Shown here: positions 1 to 6,715 of the stretch, piece after piece | How the letters are laid out: every line of letters starts with the position of its first letter | Position numbering within the stretch: position 1 is the first letter of the stretch | Source of the DNA: a virus | DNA length: 28,805 nt | Reading direction: 5' to 3' (one strand) | Virus record (IMG/VR): IMGVR_UViG_3300031673_000355 | Coordinates: 1-28,805 of that record | Program-made: the position numbers and the translations under genes | Notes under the pieces: generated by a model | Told to the model about the DNA's origin: nothing | The model's input: the letters and a program-made list of their open reading frames with translations, nothing else | The model's database searches: none

Positions 1-260
1 AAAATATTAATATAAGCTAGTTTAAGTTTAAGAGCCTTCAAAGCATCTCTATAAGGAGCCGCTAATTCTTTAGCAGTCTCTTTAGCTGTTGCTAAACCTT
101 CATCTTCAGCTTTAGCAAGTTCAGTCTCTTCACGGTGCTTGGCATAAATACTTAGGTTTTTTTCAAGAGAGTTACGATCTGATCCATTAAGCATATCTAT
201 GAACTCAGGGAATTCCTTTGTAGTCTTTGCCTTAATTATTTCTTTCTTTTCACTATTCAT
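1..260 (-). CDS. Hypothetical phage protein, 3' end outside window
   Basis: The first 86 codons of a minus-strand gene are visible and the window edge cuts off the rest. The ATG at 258-260 follows a good ribosome binding site (AAGGAGAA). The protein is Lys/Glu-rich and probably helical. It begins MNSEKKEIIKAKTTK and contains a stretch AAPYRDALKALKLKL near the cut. It lies just downstream of the SbcC-like gene but has its own copy of the TGGTATAT promoter-like element, 22 bases upstream of its start. I do not recognise the family. A small recombination or replication accessory protein would fit the neighbourhood, but that is inference only. Confidence 0.75.
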   Translation of the reverse strand, partial: MNSEKKEIIKAKTTKEFPEFIDMLNGSDRNSLEKNLSIYAKHREETELAKAEDEGLATAKETAKELAAPYRDALKALKLKLAYINI

Positions 261-282
261 TATTGTTCTCCTTTATTGTTTA

Positions 283-290
283 ATATACCA
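283..290 (-). promoter_or_regulatory. TGGTATAT promoter-like element
   Basis: On the minus strand this reads TGGTATATT. It lies 22 bases before the start of the partial gene, in the 32-base gap after the SbcC-like gene. It fits an extended -10 (TGnTATnnT), and no TTGACA-like box is seen 15-19 bases upstream. It is one of seven such elements in the window, all at starts of minus-strand gene groups. Confidence 0.55.
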
Positions 291-292
291 TA

Positions 293-2281
293 TTACGACA
301 TAACCATGCTTGTTTCACCTTCTCTAACCACGGTTATTATATCAGATATCATTTCTTTCAATTCCGTACTGTGATCGACCATAATGATCTTTTTATTGGT
401 ATCAATCTGCTTTAAGATCTCTAAACAATTCTCTCTACAAACTGCGTCTAACCCATCAAAAGGCTCATCAATAATATAAAAGTTAGCACCTTTTCCTGCT
501 TTGGTTTCAATCACATCTATGACTGCTAAATCGACAGCTAAGTCAATGGCAGTGCGTTCTCCACCAGACAGTGATTTAATTGGTATATCTTCACCATCCA
601 TATTGATTATACCAGTAACCTCATCTTTAATGCTACCGTCTTTGTTTTCTTTACATCCTTCAAAGTAAATTGTAGAACTTGCCATGTTGGGTATTCCAGA
701 CAATATCTCTGTAGCCATATCTCCAATTAAATCTAGAGTTTCTTGAAATGTTTGCAAAGTGTATGACTTGATAAGTCTTTTACACTCTTCTGCTACTAAA
801 GTCTTTTTAGCTAAAGCCTCTCGTTCAGACAAAAGTGAATCAATGATTTGTTTTTTATTTAAAATAAGATCTGCTAAGGATTTTATTTCTGTGTCGTAGT
901 TCTTAGAGTTTTCAAGATATAGCTCTAGTTCTTTTTGTTTAGTACTAAAGTCTATCTGAAGTCTTTGTAAAACGCCAGTAAGAGAAGCTATTCTATCTGT
1001 ATACATGTTTTTGATCTCAGACTCTTGTCTGTGAAATTCTTTCATGGTATCTGAATACTTAGATCGCTCCGACATGTTGTGAGTATTTTCTCTATCTTTT
1101 TCCATCAAAAGGTTTTTGTTTAAATTTTCATATAGGTTACTAGCTTCTACAAATATTTGCTGAAGTCTAGCAGCTTTTCTTATCACTTCATCCTTGGTGT
1201 CTAGTTTTTGCTTTACATCTAGAGCCTCACCTGTAAGTCTGTCGATATCGGCATTAATAGATTCGACCTTAGCCTTTGCCGTTTCTCCAACCCAGTTTTG
1301 TTCACAGGTAGGGCAAATAGATTTTTCGATTTCTGCTTTATTAGTTTTAAGTTCAGATATTTTTTGGCCGTGGCTTGCGGCTCTTTGCTTTAACAATGGA
1401 AACTCACCCAACTCTTGATCGATAAGCTTTTTGGCAGACTCTACTTCAATCTTTTTCTTTTCAGATAAAGCGATTTCTGTTTGTATTTTTACAAACTCAC
1501 TGCTATCCCATGGAGATGGGTTTAATTCAGGTGCGATGAGTATACTTAGTTTTTGAGTACACTCTGCCTCAAGGATGTTTTTTTGATTTTTTAAATCCGT
1601 GATTTGCTTGCCTATAATATCAAGATCTTTTTGACTTACTGTTTTTTTAGGCCTTTCTTTGTCATCGAGCATTCTTTCAAAATTTCTAATATTATCTTGT
1701 TCAATTTCAAGCTTAACTCTTATATCACCAATTGTTTGAATATCTTCTTTAACTTTAAAACCAATCTCTTCTATGGAGTCTGTGTATTTATCTAGACCTA
1801 AGACTGTAGTAAGAAATTCATAAGTCTGCTTACCAGTCATATCTATGAAGAAACCACCTTCTTTTTGTTTCTTATGAATCATTTTCTTAAAGACTGATCG
1901 TGGGATGCCTATAATTTCATCGAGCTTCTCTTCTGCCAGCTTTACGTTGCCTGAAGTAGTCTCTCCACCAAAAGATATAGTAAGGCCATCTTTCTTAGAT
2001 CTACTTATATTAAGTGGTTGATCATCAATTGTAAATTCACCAGAAACAGCCAGTGATTCTTTGGTAAGTCTTGATTGTAAAATTGTAGATGGGATATCGC
2101 TAATGCCTAGTAAATAGTCTAAGGCTAAGAATACGGTACTTTTACCAGCACCAGAGGAGCCTCCGGTATTTTGGTTTTTACCGTCTACTTGAATAAGCTT
2201 GTCTCTTCCACTGAAGACCACTACTTGCTCATCAACAAAGCGACGAATATTTTGAAAAGTTAATGTCTTAAGTTCAATCAT
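293..2281 (-). CDS. sbcC: SbcC/Rad50-like recombination ATPase (T4 gp46-like)
   Basis: This 662-residue SMC-type ATPase is the probable partner of the SbcD-like nuclease at 4970-5950. In related phages such a complex processes DNA ends for recombination-dependent replication. Visible motifs: Walker A GGSSGAGKST at about residues 40-49; long coiled-coil arms; a zinc hook CPTC at 323-326; the ABC signature LSGGE at 571-575; Walker B FYIIDEP ending near 607; and the switch His in VDHS near 637. The length suits a phage gp46, which has shorter arms than bacterial SbcC. The start codon overlaps the stop of the preceding zinc-ribbon gene by one base (TGATG), so translation is probably coupled. Family assignment is firm. 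The exact role in this phage is inferred. Confidence 0.93.
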   Translation of the reverse strand: MIELKTLTFQNIRRFVDEQVVVFSGRDKLIQVDGKNQNTGGSSGAGKSTVFLALDYLLGISDIPSTILQSRLTKESLAVSGEFTIDDQPLNISRSKKDGLTISFGGETTSGNVKLAEEKLDEIIGIPRSVFKKMIHKKQKEGGFFIDMTGKQTYEFLTTVLGLDKYTDSIEEIGFKVKEDIQTIGDIRVKLEIEQDNIRNFERMLDDKERPKKTVSQKDLDIIGKQITDLKNQKNILEAECTQKLSILIAPELNPSPWDSSEFVKIQTEIALSEKKKIEVESAKKLIDQELGEFPLLKQRAASHGQKISELKTNKAEIEKSICPTCEQNWVGETAKAKVESINADIDRLTGEALDVKQKLDTKDEVIRKAARLQQIFVEASNLYENLNKNLLMEKDRENTHNMSERSKYSDTMKEFHRQESEIKNMYTDRIASLTGVLQRLQIDFSTKQKELELYLENSKNYDTEIKSLADLILNKKQIIDSLLSEREALAKKTLVAEECKRLIKSYTLQTFQETLDLIGDMATEILSGIPNMASSTIYFEGCKENKDGSIKDEVTGIINMDGEDIPIKSLSGGERTAIDLAVDLAVIDVIETKAGKGANFYIIDEPFDGLDAVCRENCLEILKQIDTNKKIIMVDHSTELKEMISDIITVVREGETSMVMS

Positions 2282-2532
2282 CAGTCTTCCGTATAAAGTC
2301 TTTTGCGTTCTTTTTCAACAACTTCATTATCAACCTCTACTCGCCTAGATTGATTTCCGTTATCAATAAACTGTGTACTTTTAGTAGCAGGAGCGGCAAG
2401 CGATCTTTCTAGCTTTCCAGTACCACACTGACCACAGTCTAAGAATGGAGGAATCTCTTTTATTTCATTATATAGTTTTGTGATATTATTATCACAGTCA
2501 GGATTATTACATTCAAATCTAATTAATGGCAT
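2281..2532 (-). CDS. Small FmdB-like zinc-ribbon protein
   Basis: This 83-residue protein has two Cys pairs, C8/C13 and C33/C36 (the latter in DCGQCG), followed by a short basic tail with LERSLAAPAT. The layout resembles the FmdB/CxxC zinc-ribbon family of putative regulators, though the first pair is spaced by four residues rather than two. A GAGG ribosome binding site precedes the ATG. The gene is the first of a two-gene unit with the SbcC-like ATPase and has its own promoter-like element. The function is unknown. Nucleic-acid or protein binding through the zinc ribbon is a reasonable guess. Confidence 0.8.
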   Translation of the reverse strand: MPLIRFECNNPDCDNNITKLYNEIKEIPPFLDCGQCGTGKLERSLAAPATKSTQFIDNGNQSRRVEVDNEVVEKERKRLYTED

Positions 2533-2550
2533 ATATACCTCGCAAGTTAA

Positions 2551-2559
2551 ATAGTACCA
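2551..2559 (-). promoter_or_regulatory. TGGTACTAT promoter-like element
   Basis: On the minus strand this reads ATGGTACTATTTAAC. It lies 18 bases before the zinc-ribbon gene and directly after the terminator of the upstream protease gene. This is the TACTAT variant of the shared element (the other is at 9269-9277). An adjacent terminator and promoter define a transcription-unit boundary. No -35 box is apparent. Confidence 0.6.
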
Positions 2560-2562
2560 TAA

Positions 2563-2588
2563 AAAAGGCCCTTAGTATAGGGCCTTTT
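2563..2588 (-). terminator. Intrinsic terminator after the ClpP-like gene
   Basis: A perfect 9-bp stem, AAAAGGCCC with GGGCCTTTT around an 8-base loop, sits 24 bases after the stop of the ClpP-like gene. Read on the minus strand it ends in a run of six T. The stem is also flanked by A/T on the other side, but no plus-strand gene would need it. Confidence 0.85.
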
Positions 2589-2611
2589 GAAATTTAAATG
2601 TAATTACTAAA

Positions 2612-3592
2612 TTAGTAAGAATAAACGACATTATCCTTTGGGTCTTTTGAATAATCAGCCTTAACTTTTTTCATTTCATCTTGAATGGTCTTAAGACTTA
2701 ATGTTGGATCTTTAGCACAAAGCGTTGACTCAACTACTTCTTCGATCTCTTCGTCAACGTCATAAGTGTATGGAGAGTAGTATTTAGGCGAAACTTCTTT
2801 TTTTACAGTTTTAATACAGCCACCAAACTGACCGTTTTTTTGCAAAAAGTCTGTAAGTTTTACTGTACCTTGGTTTGTAATAAGTTCAGCAGAAACATCT
2901 ATAACACCAGTTTGAATAGGACAAGTGGACTTTGTTACTTTAATTTGAAAGAAACCACCGTCTTCAACACTTTCTTTAACCTTGTCAAGAGATGGATCAC
3001 ATTTAATCGTAACTACAGAATCAGCGTAACCTTCCTTAACAGCCTCTGAGCCGTTTAACCAAAGTTCTGGACTATAAGCGTCAGTATAAGTCTTAAGAGT
3101 TTGTTTTCCCTTTGTTCTCAATACCGTTTGCTCGTCCATCATTTTAACTCGACGAAGCCACAATCCATAACGAGTATCGATTTGTGAAATAGAACCACCG
3201 AAGTCTCCTCTGAAAGAACCACGAGCTTTATGTGACATCAGAACACCATATTTAACTATATGGCGTTTGCCCATATGTTGAGCAATCTGAAAACCCATAG
3301 AGGCTGCAAAGAGTGTAATTGTTTCAACAGGTCTATTAAGACCATTTAGAAATTCAACTAACTCAATACCAGCTTGGATTGAACCACCAGGTGTATATAA
3401 AAATAAATAGATTGGATATCCACTTTGAAGCTTAGCGTCTAATGCCTTTGCTTGCTGCATCACGCTACCAACAGATTCACTTGTAACTGGCTGATCCAGA
3501 ACAATAGTATTGTCTGAAGTTAAGGTTAATGTTTTTGCTTGTACGGCTATAGACATTACTATACCGATTAGTATGATTAGTATTTTTTTCAT
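2612..3592 (-). CDS. Exported ClpP-like serine protease
   Basis: This 326-residue protein has a ClpP/crotonase fold and a signal peptide. Residues 1-19 have the basic start MKK, a hydrophobic core and a VQA cleavage site, with no lipobox Cys. The ClpP-like core shows LYTPGGS near 66-71, the nucleophile Ser98 in AASMG, His121 in LMSHKA and a probable Asp191 in YADSV. That order and spacing match the ClpP Ser-His-Asp triad. About 120 C-terminal residues beyond the core, with several Cys, are unassigned. An AGGAG ribosome binding site and a promoter-like element lie upstream, and a terminator follows. The protein should act in the periplasm or outside, without a Clp ATPase. The role could be degrading envelope proteins, lysis or blocking superinfection; this is inference. 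Confidence 0.82.
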   Translation of the reverse strand: MKKILIILIGIVMSIAVQAKTLTLTSDNTIVLDQPVTSESVGSVMQQAKALDAKLQSGYPIYLFLYTPGGSIQAGIELVEFLNGLNRPVETITLFAASMGFQIAQHMGKRHIVKYGVLMSHKARGSFRGDFGGSISQIDTRYGLWLRRVKMMDEQTVLRTKGKQTLKTYTDAYSPELWLNGSEAVKEGYADSVVTIKCDPSLDKVKESVEDGGFFQIKVTKSTCPIQTGVIDVSAELITNQGTVKLTDFLQKNGQFGGCIKTVKKEVSPKYYSPYTYDVDEEIEEVVESTLCAKDPTLSLKTIQDEMKKVKADYSKDPKDNVVYSY

Positions 3593-3628
3593 TCTTTTTT
3601 TCTCCTAAGATTTTTTAAATACATATAG

Positions 3629-3637
3629 ATATACCAC
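3629..3637 (-). promoter_or_regulatory. GTGGTATAT promoter-like element
   Basis: On the minus strand this reads ACGTGGTATATC, 36 bases before the ClpP-like gene and right after the stop codon of the upstream exported-protein gene. It shares GTGGTATAT with the elements at 17843-17850 and 19843-19850. Confidence 0.6.
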
Positions 3638-3640
3638 GTT

Positions 3641-3997
3641 TTAGAAATCCCATGAACTATTTATAGTAGTTTTGGTGTCTCCATCTTTAAAATCATATTC
3701 AATATCAGGTCTTACTTCTCCGCTAAAAACTTGTAACTTCATGTTTTTAATGGGTTTCGTGCTAATCTTACCCTGGCTAGCTATAACAGCAGAGCTTATA
3801 ATAAAACCAGCAGAATCTCTATCTAGAAATGTATTTTCTTCAATAGCATTGATGAGCTTTCTTTCTACAGATTTTATTTTATCTTTAACAGCAGGTACTT
3901 TGGGTAGGGCTTCTGAAAGCTTACCTATAGCTCTATCGTTTTGGCTTTGAGCATAGGCACAGATCGGCAATAGTAAAATCAACAATAGTTTTTTCAT
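3641..3997 (-). CDS. Exported protein of unknown function
   Basis: This 118-residue protein has an N-terminal signal peptide (MKKLLLILLLPICAYA, likely cleaved after AYA at residue 16). C13 sits in LPIC, a poor lipobox, so a lipoprotein is unlikely. The mature part is mixed charged and has no recognisable family. Its ATG overlaps the stop of the upstream terminase-small-like gene by four bases (ATGA). It is the last gene of the block that starts at 7752 and is followed by the ClpP-like exported protease. Two consecutive exported products suggest a joint role in the envelope, perhaps as substrate, inhibitor or lysis partner. None of this is shown directly. Confidence 0.75.
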   Translation of the reverse strand: MKKLLLILLLPICAYAQSQNDRAIGKLSEALPKVPAVKDKIKSVERKLINAIEENTFLDRDSAGFIISSAVIASQGKISTKPIKNMKLQVFSGEVRPDIEYDFKDGDTKTTINSSWDF

Positions 3998-4644
3998 TGA
4001 TCACCATCCGATTTGGCTTTTTTTGCATCAGCTAATAATCTAAGCAGATCTCCAGCCGTACCATCAGTAATCTCTAGAGTCTTATTATCTATTTGAGAGA
4101 TAGTTGTTCCAGCACTTAAGTTGAAATTAACAAGCGGTGCATTTGATCTATCTGAATCACCTTGAGCGGCATTGCCCAACAGTTTGTCTAGTGAGTCAAC
4201 AGATTTATAATATTGAGACAGCATTTTCGTATCCATATCTCTGATGATATCGGCATCTTTTGTTGTTAAATATTTTGTAAATTTTTCTCCATAGAATTTA
4301 CCCAATGCGGAAACGATAGTACTTATTGTGTTTAGGCTTTCGAGTTTAGTCTGTTGTAGTTTATCACTCATATTAGCCATCAAGCCATCGTAATGAGCCA
4401 TTTTTTTATCAAACCAATTTTGCTTATGAGACATAAAGAGTATGTATTCTTTTTTCTTTCTAGTAGCAATCGCAATTTCAGAATAAGTTCTACCAGCCAT
4501 ATAAAGTTCAAACCATTGGAATATATCAGACTCCTTAGTCTTTGCTAGACCAGGAAATCCATTATCCATAAAGATGCCAAGCTCTGCTATTTCATCAGCA
4601 GACATATCTTGTGGCATGGTTTTTACTTCAATTTCTTTGGCCAT
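3994..4644 (-). CDS. Putative terminase small subunit-like DNA-binding protein
   Basis: This 216-residue protein has a helix-turn-helix-like segment at about residues 43-82: a helix FQWFELYMAGRTYSEIA, then a KKKEY recognition-like helix, then NWFDKKMAHYD. This pattern is usual in phage small terminases and related homeodomain-like proteins. A helical middle part (about 85-160) and a charged tail follow, as in small terminases that form rings. It is nearly 10 kb from the large terminase, which is unusual, so another DNA-binding role is possible. The start overlaps the end of the preceding gene by 22 bases, with AAGGAA as ribosome binding site. The next gene overlaps its stop by four bases. Confidence 0.5.
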   Translation of the reverse strand: MAKEIEVKTMPQDMSADEIAELGIFMDNGFPGLAKTKESDIFQWFELYMAGRTYSEIAIATRKKKEYILFMSHKQNWFDKKMAHYDGLMANMSDKLQQTKLESLNTISTIVSALGKFYGEKFTKYLTTKDADIIRDMDTKMLSQYYKSVDSLDKLLGNAAQGDSDRSNAPLVNFNLSAGTTISQIDNKTLEITDGTAGDLLRLLADAKKAKSDGDQ

Positions 4645-4970
4645 GTTTTTCCTTCTCGACTAAATTTAACTACAGTATCTTCCCAAAAAAGATATTGGGT
4701 CCAATGTTTTAATAAATTTAAAGAATGTTCGACTAGCTTTGGCTCTGTACTAAAGGTAAAGTCAAAACTCACAGAACCAGCGTAAAGATCGCCTTCTTCA
4801 CCTTCACCTTGTACAAAGTTATATTCGATAGAAACTTTCTCTAGATCTTCACCAAATACCAAGTAGGGCCATTTTTGCAAGTTCTCTATTTGAAACTCAG
4901 ACACATTACCTGTAAGTACGATCATTTTTCTATGTTCATCAACTATATTTTGTGTAGTATCGCCATCCAT
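4623..4970 (-). CDS. Hypothetical protein in the SbcD block
   Basis: This 115-residue acidic protein is rich in aromatic residues and predicted mixed alpha/beta, with no signal peptide or membrane segment. It is coupled by TAATG overlap to the SbcD-like gene upstream and overlaps the terminase-small-like gene downstream by 22 bases. Its place inside a tightly overlapped block supports it as a real gene. I do not recognise the family. Confidence 0.75.
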   Translation of the reverse strand: MDGDTTQNIVDEHRKMIVLTGNVSEFQIENLQKWPYLVFGEDLEKVSIEYNFVQGEGEEGDLYAGSVSFDFTFSTEPKLVEHSLNLLKHWTQYLFWEDTVVKFSREGKTWPKKLK

Positions 4971-5950
4971 TACAGCCTCATCACTTCTTTTAAGTATGAA
5001 TTAATATCTTCTTTCTTAATACCGTCTACTGGGTCAAAACTACCTTTTAAGTATTCAAAAATATTACCGACTTGATCTTTGTCAAGTCTAGTCATTTTTC
5101 GATCTATAGGCTTGGCTTTAATTTGCGCAATACCCTTGTATTTCTTTTTCATCGTTTTAATCCATGCTGACTTACCTTGAAGCTCAACATAGTTTCTAGC
5201 ACCTTTTTGAAGTTCAGGTTCTGCCTCTCCTTCAAGAATTACAAATTTGTAAATAGGCGAAACAACTTCTTTAGTAGAAATAAACTCTTTAGAGATAACC
5301 GAACCATCATCTGCATGGTTAAACAACCAAATACCTTTTTCTTCATTGGCATCTGACATAGTATCCCATTTTGCAGTGCCAGTATAAAAACACTTACCAA
5401 CTTGCTGAGACTTGTGGATGTGGCCACTAATGATGGCTTCTTGGCATATAAATTTTGGGTCCAAACCGTCTGGAGCATAGAAACCATTTTCATATTGAGC
5501 ACCAGCAAAAGTTTGGTGAGCAATTAATAATTTTCTAGCACCTTGTTGGTCTAACCAAGTACAACGCTCTATTAGTAAATCATAATCGCTCATATATGGA
5601 ACGTAACCAATATTATCTATCATCATTGGTTCATCGACAATAGTTGCCAAGCCTTTGAATACTTGAAGTGAATTCATTTCTTGTTCTTTTTCTTTAGAGC
5701 CTGGTTGATCATGATTGCCTACTAAGGCTACAACAGGGATGTTGGATTCTTTAAATTTCTCAAAGGTAGTTTTCCAAAAGTCTAAAACTTCAACGCGCAC
5801 TACGGCGTGGGTATGGAATAGATCTCCCATAAATTCAACACGCTTAACTTGATTTTTCCAGGCGACATCATATATAAATTCAATTAGCTTCTCAGCTTCT
5901 TTAATATTTCTAACAGTAATATGTGGGTCGCCTACACGCAATATCTTCAT
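4970..5950 (-). CDS. sbcD: SbcD/Mre11-like nuclease (T4 gp47-like)
   Basis: This 326-residue calcineurin-like metallophosphoesterase carries the Mre11/SbcD metal-binding motifs in order: GDPH (D8, H10), GDLFH (D43, H46), GNHD (79-82), AHQTF (H145) and GHIH (176-179). It is the probable nuclease partner of the SbcC-like ATPase at 293-2281; together they would resect or process DNA ends. The C-terminal 100 residues are Lys-rich and may bind the ATPase. The start overlaps the dCMP deaminase stop by four bases (ATGA). Unlike the usual adjacent sbcDC pair, the two genes here are 2.7 kb apart and belong to different transcription units. Confidence 0.92.
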   Translation of the reverse strand: MKILRVGDPHITVRNIKEAEKLIEFIYDVAWKNQVKRVEFMGDLFHTHAVVRVEVLDFWKTTFEKFKESNIPVVALVGNHDQPGSKEKEQEMNSLQVFKGLATIVDEPMMIDNIGYVPYMSDYDLLIERCTWLDQQGARKLLIAHQTFAGAQYENGFYAPDGLDPKFICQEAIISGHIHKSQQVGKCFYTGTAKWDTMSDANEEKGIWLFNHADDGSVISKEFISTKEVVSPIYKFVILEGEAEPELQKGARNYVELQGKSAWIKTMKKKYKGIAQIKAKPIDRKMTRLDKDQVGNIFEYLKGSFDPVDGIKKEDINSYLKEVMRL

Positions 5951-6408
5951 ATCTGCCTTGGTTTTATGTGGACTCCATAAAAATTACCGATCTCTTCAAT
6001 CATAAGGTGTAAGTCCAACATTTTAATATTCTTATCAAAATCTCTATATGCATCTTTAAAGTATACTACAGATATACCCGATTGGTAAAGTGCTCTTAAG
6101 CAATTAACGCAAGGACTTAGTGTACAATATACAAAACACTCGTCAGTTGAAATACCGTGTCTTGCACAGTTAAAAAGTAAATTAGTTTCTGCATGTATTA
6201 CATAATCATATTTTTCAGGTCTTGTTTTTGGAAGTATATGGTCTGGACCTCCACGTACAAAGCCGTTATAGCCAGAACTAAGAACTGCACCAGTCTTTCC
6301 ATGAATAAGAAGAGCAGCAACTTTCGTTTGCTCATCTGGTGATTGATTAGAAATCACTCTAGCTTGATCATTATAGTTGTTTAATTTTTTTGAATCAACT
6401 ACTAGCAT
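5947..6408 (-). CDS. cd: Deoxycytidylate (dCMP) deaminase
   Basis: This 153-residue zinc enzyme should convert dCMP to dUMP for thymidylate synthesis during phage replication. The zinc site is visible as HAE (72-74, with the catalytic Glu) and PCxxC (C100, C103). The segment GYNGFVRGG and the KYDYVIHAET region match dCMP deaminases rather than cytidine or tRNA deaminases. The start overlaps the end of the GroES-like gene by 14 bases. An allosteric dCTP/dTTP site cannot be judged from the sequence alone. Confidence 0.92.
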   Translation of the reverse strand: MLVVDSKKLNNYNDQARVISNQSPDEQTKVAALLIHGKTGAVLSSGYNGFVRGGPDHILPKTRPEKYDYVIHAETNLLFNCARHGISTDECFVYCTLSPCVNCLRALYQSGISVVYFKDAYRDFDKNIKMLDLHLMIEEIGNFYGVHIKPRQI

Positions 6409-6715
6409 GTTTCACCATAACAACTGAGCTAGACTCTGCAATAATAAAAGGCACTTCAACAGCTTCACAATTAAAAATAGTTTTTGCCCATGCTTGAGTA
6501 TGTAAATCTTCTTCTTTAAAAAAAGCAAGATCGCCTATATTAAGTACTGCAATTACATCACCAGTTCTGCTATACACCGCACCTTTGATAACTGCCTTTA
6601 ATCCTACTAAAGTACTTTTCTGTTTCGTAGTGGCAAAGCCCTTGTTAACAGTAGCTTTCACAGCACCATCGCCCTTATAGGGTTCAAGCAATAGCTTGCT
6701 ATTAGCTGATATCAT
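6395..6715 (-). CDS. Putative GroES/gp31-like co-chaperonin
   Basis: This 106-residue protein resembles GroES and T4 gp31 in length and in the order of its strands. It has LLLEPYKG near the start, a flexible middle (about 18-50) where a mobile loop would be, then GDVIAVLNIGDLAFF (52-66), matching the GroES pattern GEVLAVG...VGDIVIF. It ends with VPFIIAESSSVVMVK (88-102), matching GroES VLIMSESDILAIV. This is a by-eye alignment and not proof. The phage also encodes GroEL at 16048-17817, which makes a dedicated lid protein plausible. The ATG overlaps the sigma-like gene by four bases. The alternative is another small beta-barrel protein. Confidence 0.58.
   Translation of the reverse strand: MISANSKLLLEPYKGDGAVKATVNKGFATTKQKSTLVGLKAVIKGAVYSRTGDVIAVLNIGDLAFFKEEDLHTQAWAKTIFNCEAVEVPFIIAESSSVVMVKHASS

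Noticed and set aside
5239-5523. 94-residue open frame overlapping the SbcD-like gene in another frame
   Set aside because: It lies wholly within a strongly supported gene, has no ribosome binding site and no domain.
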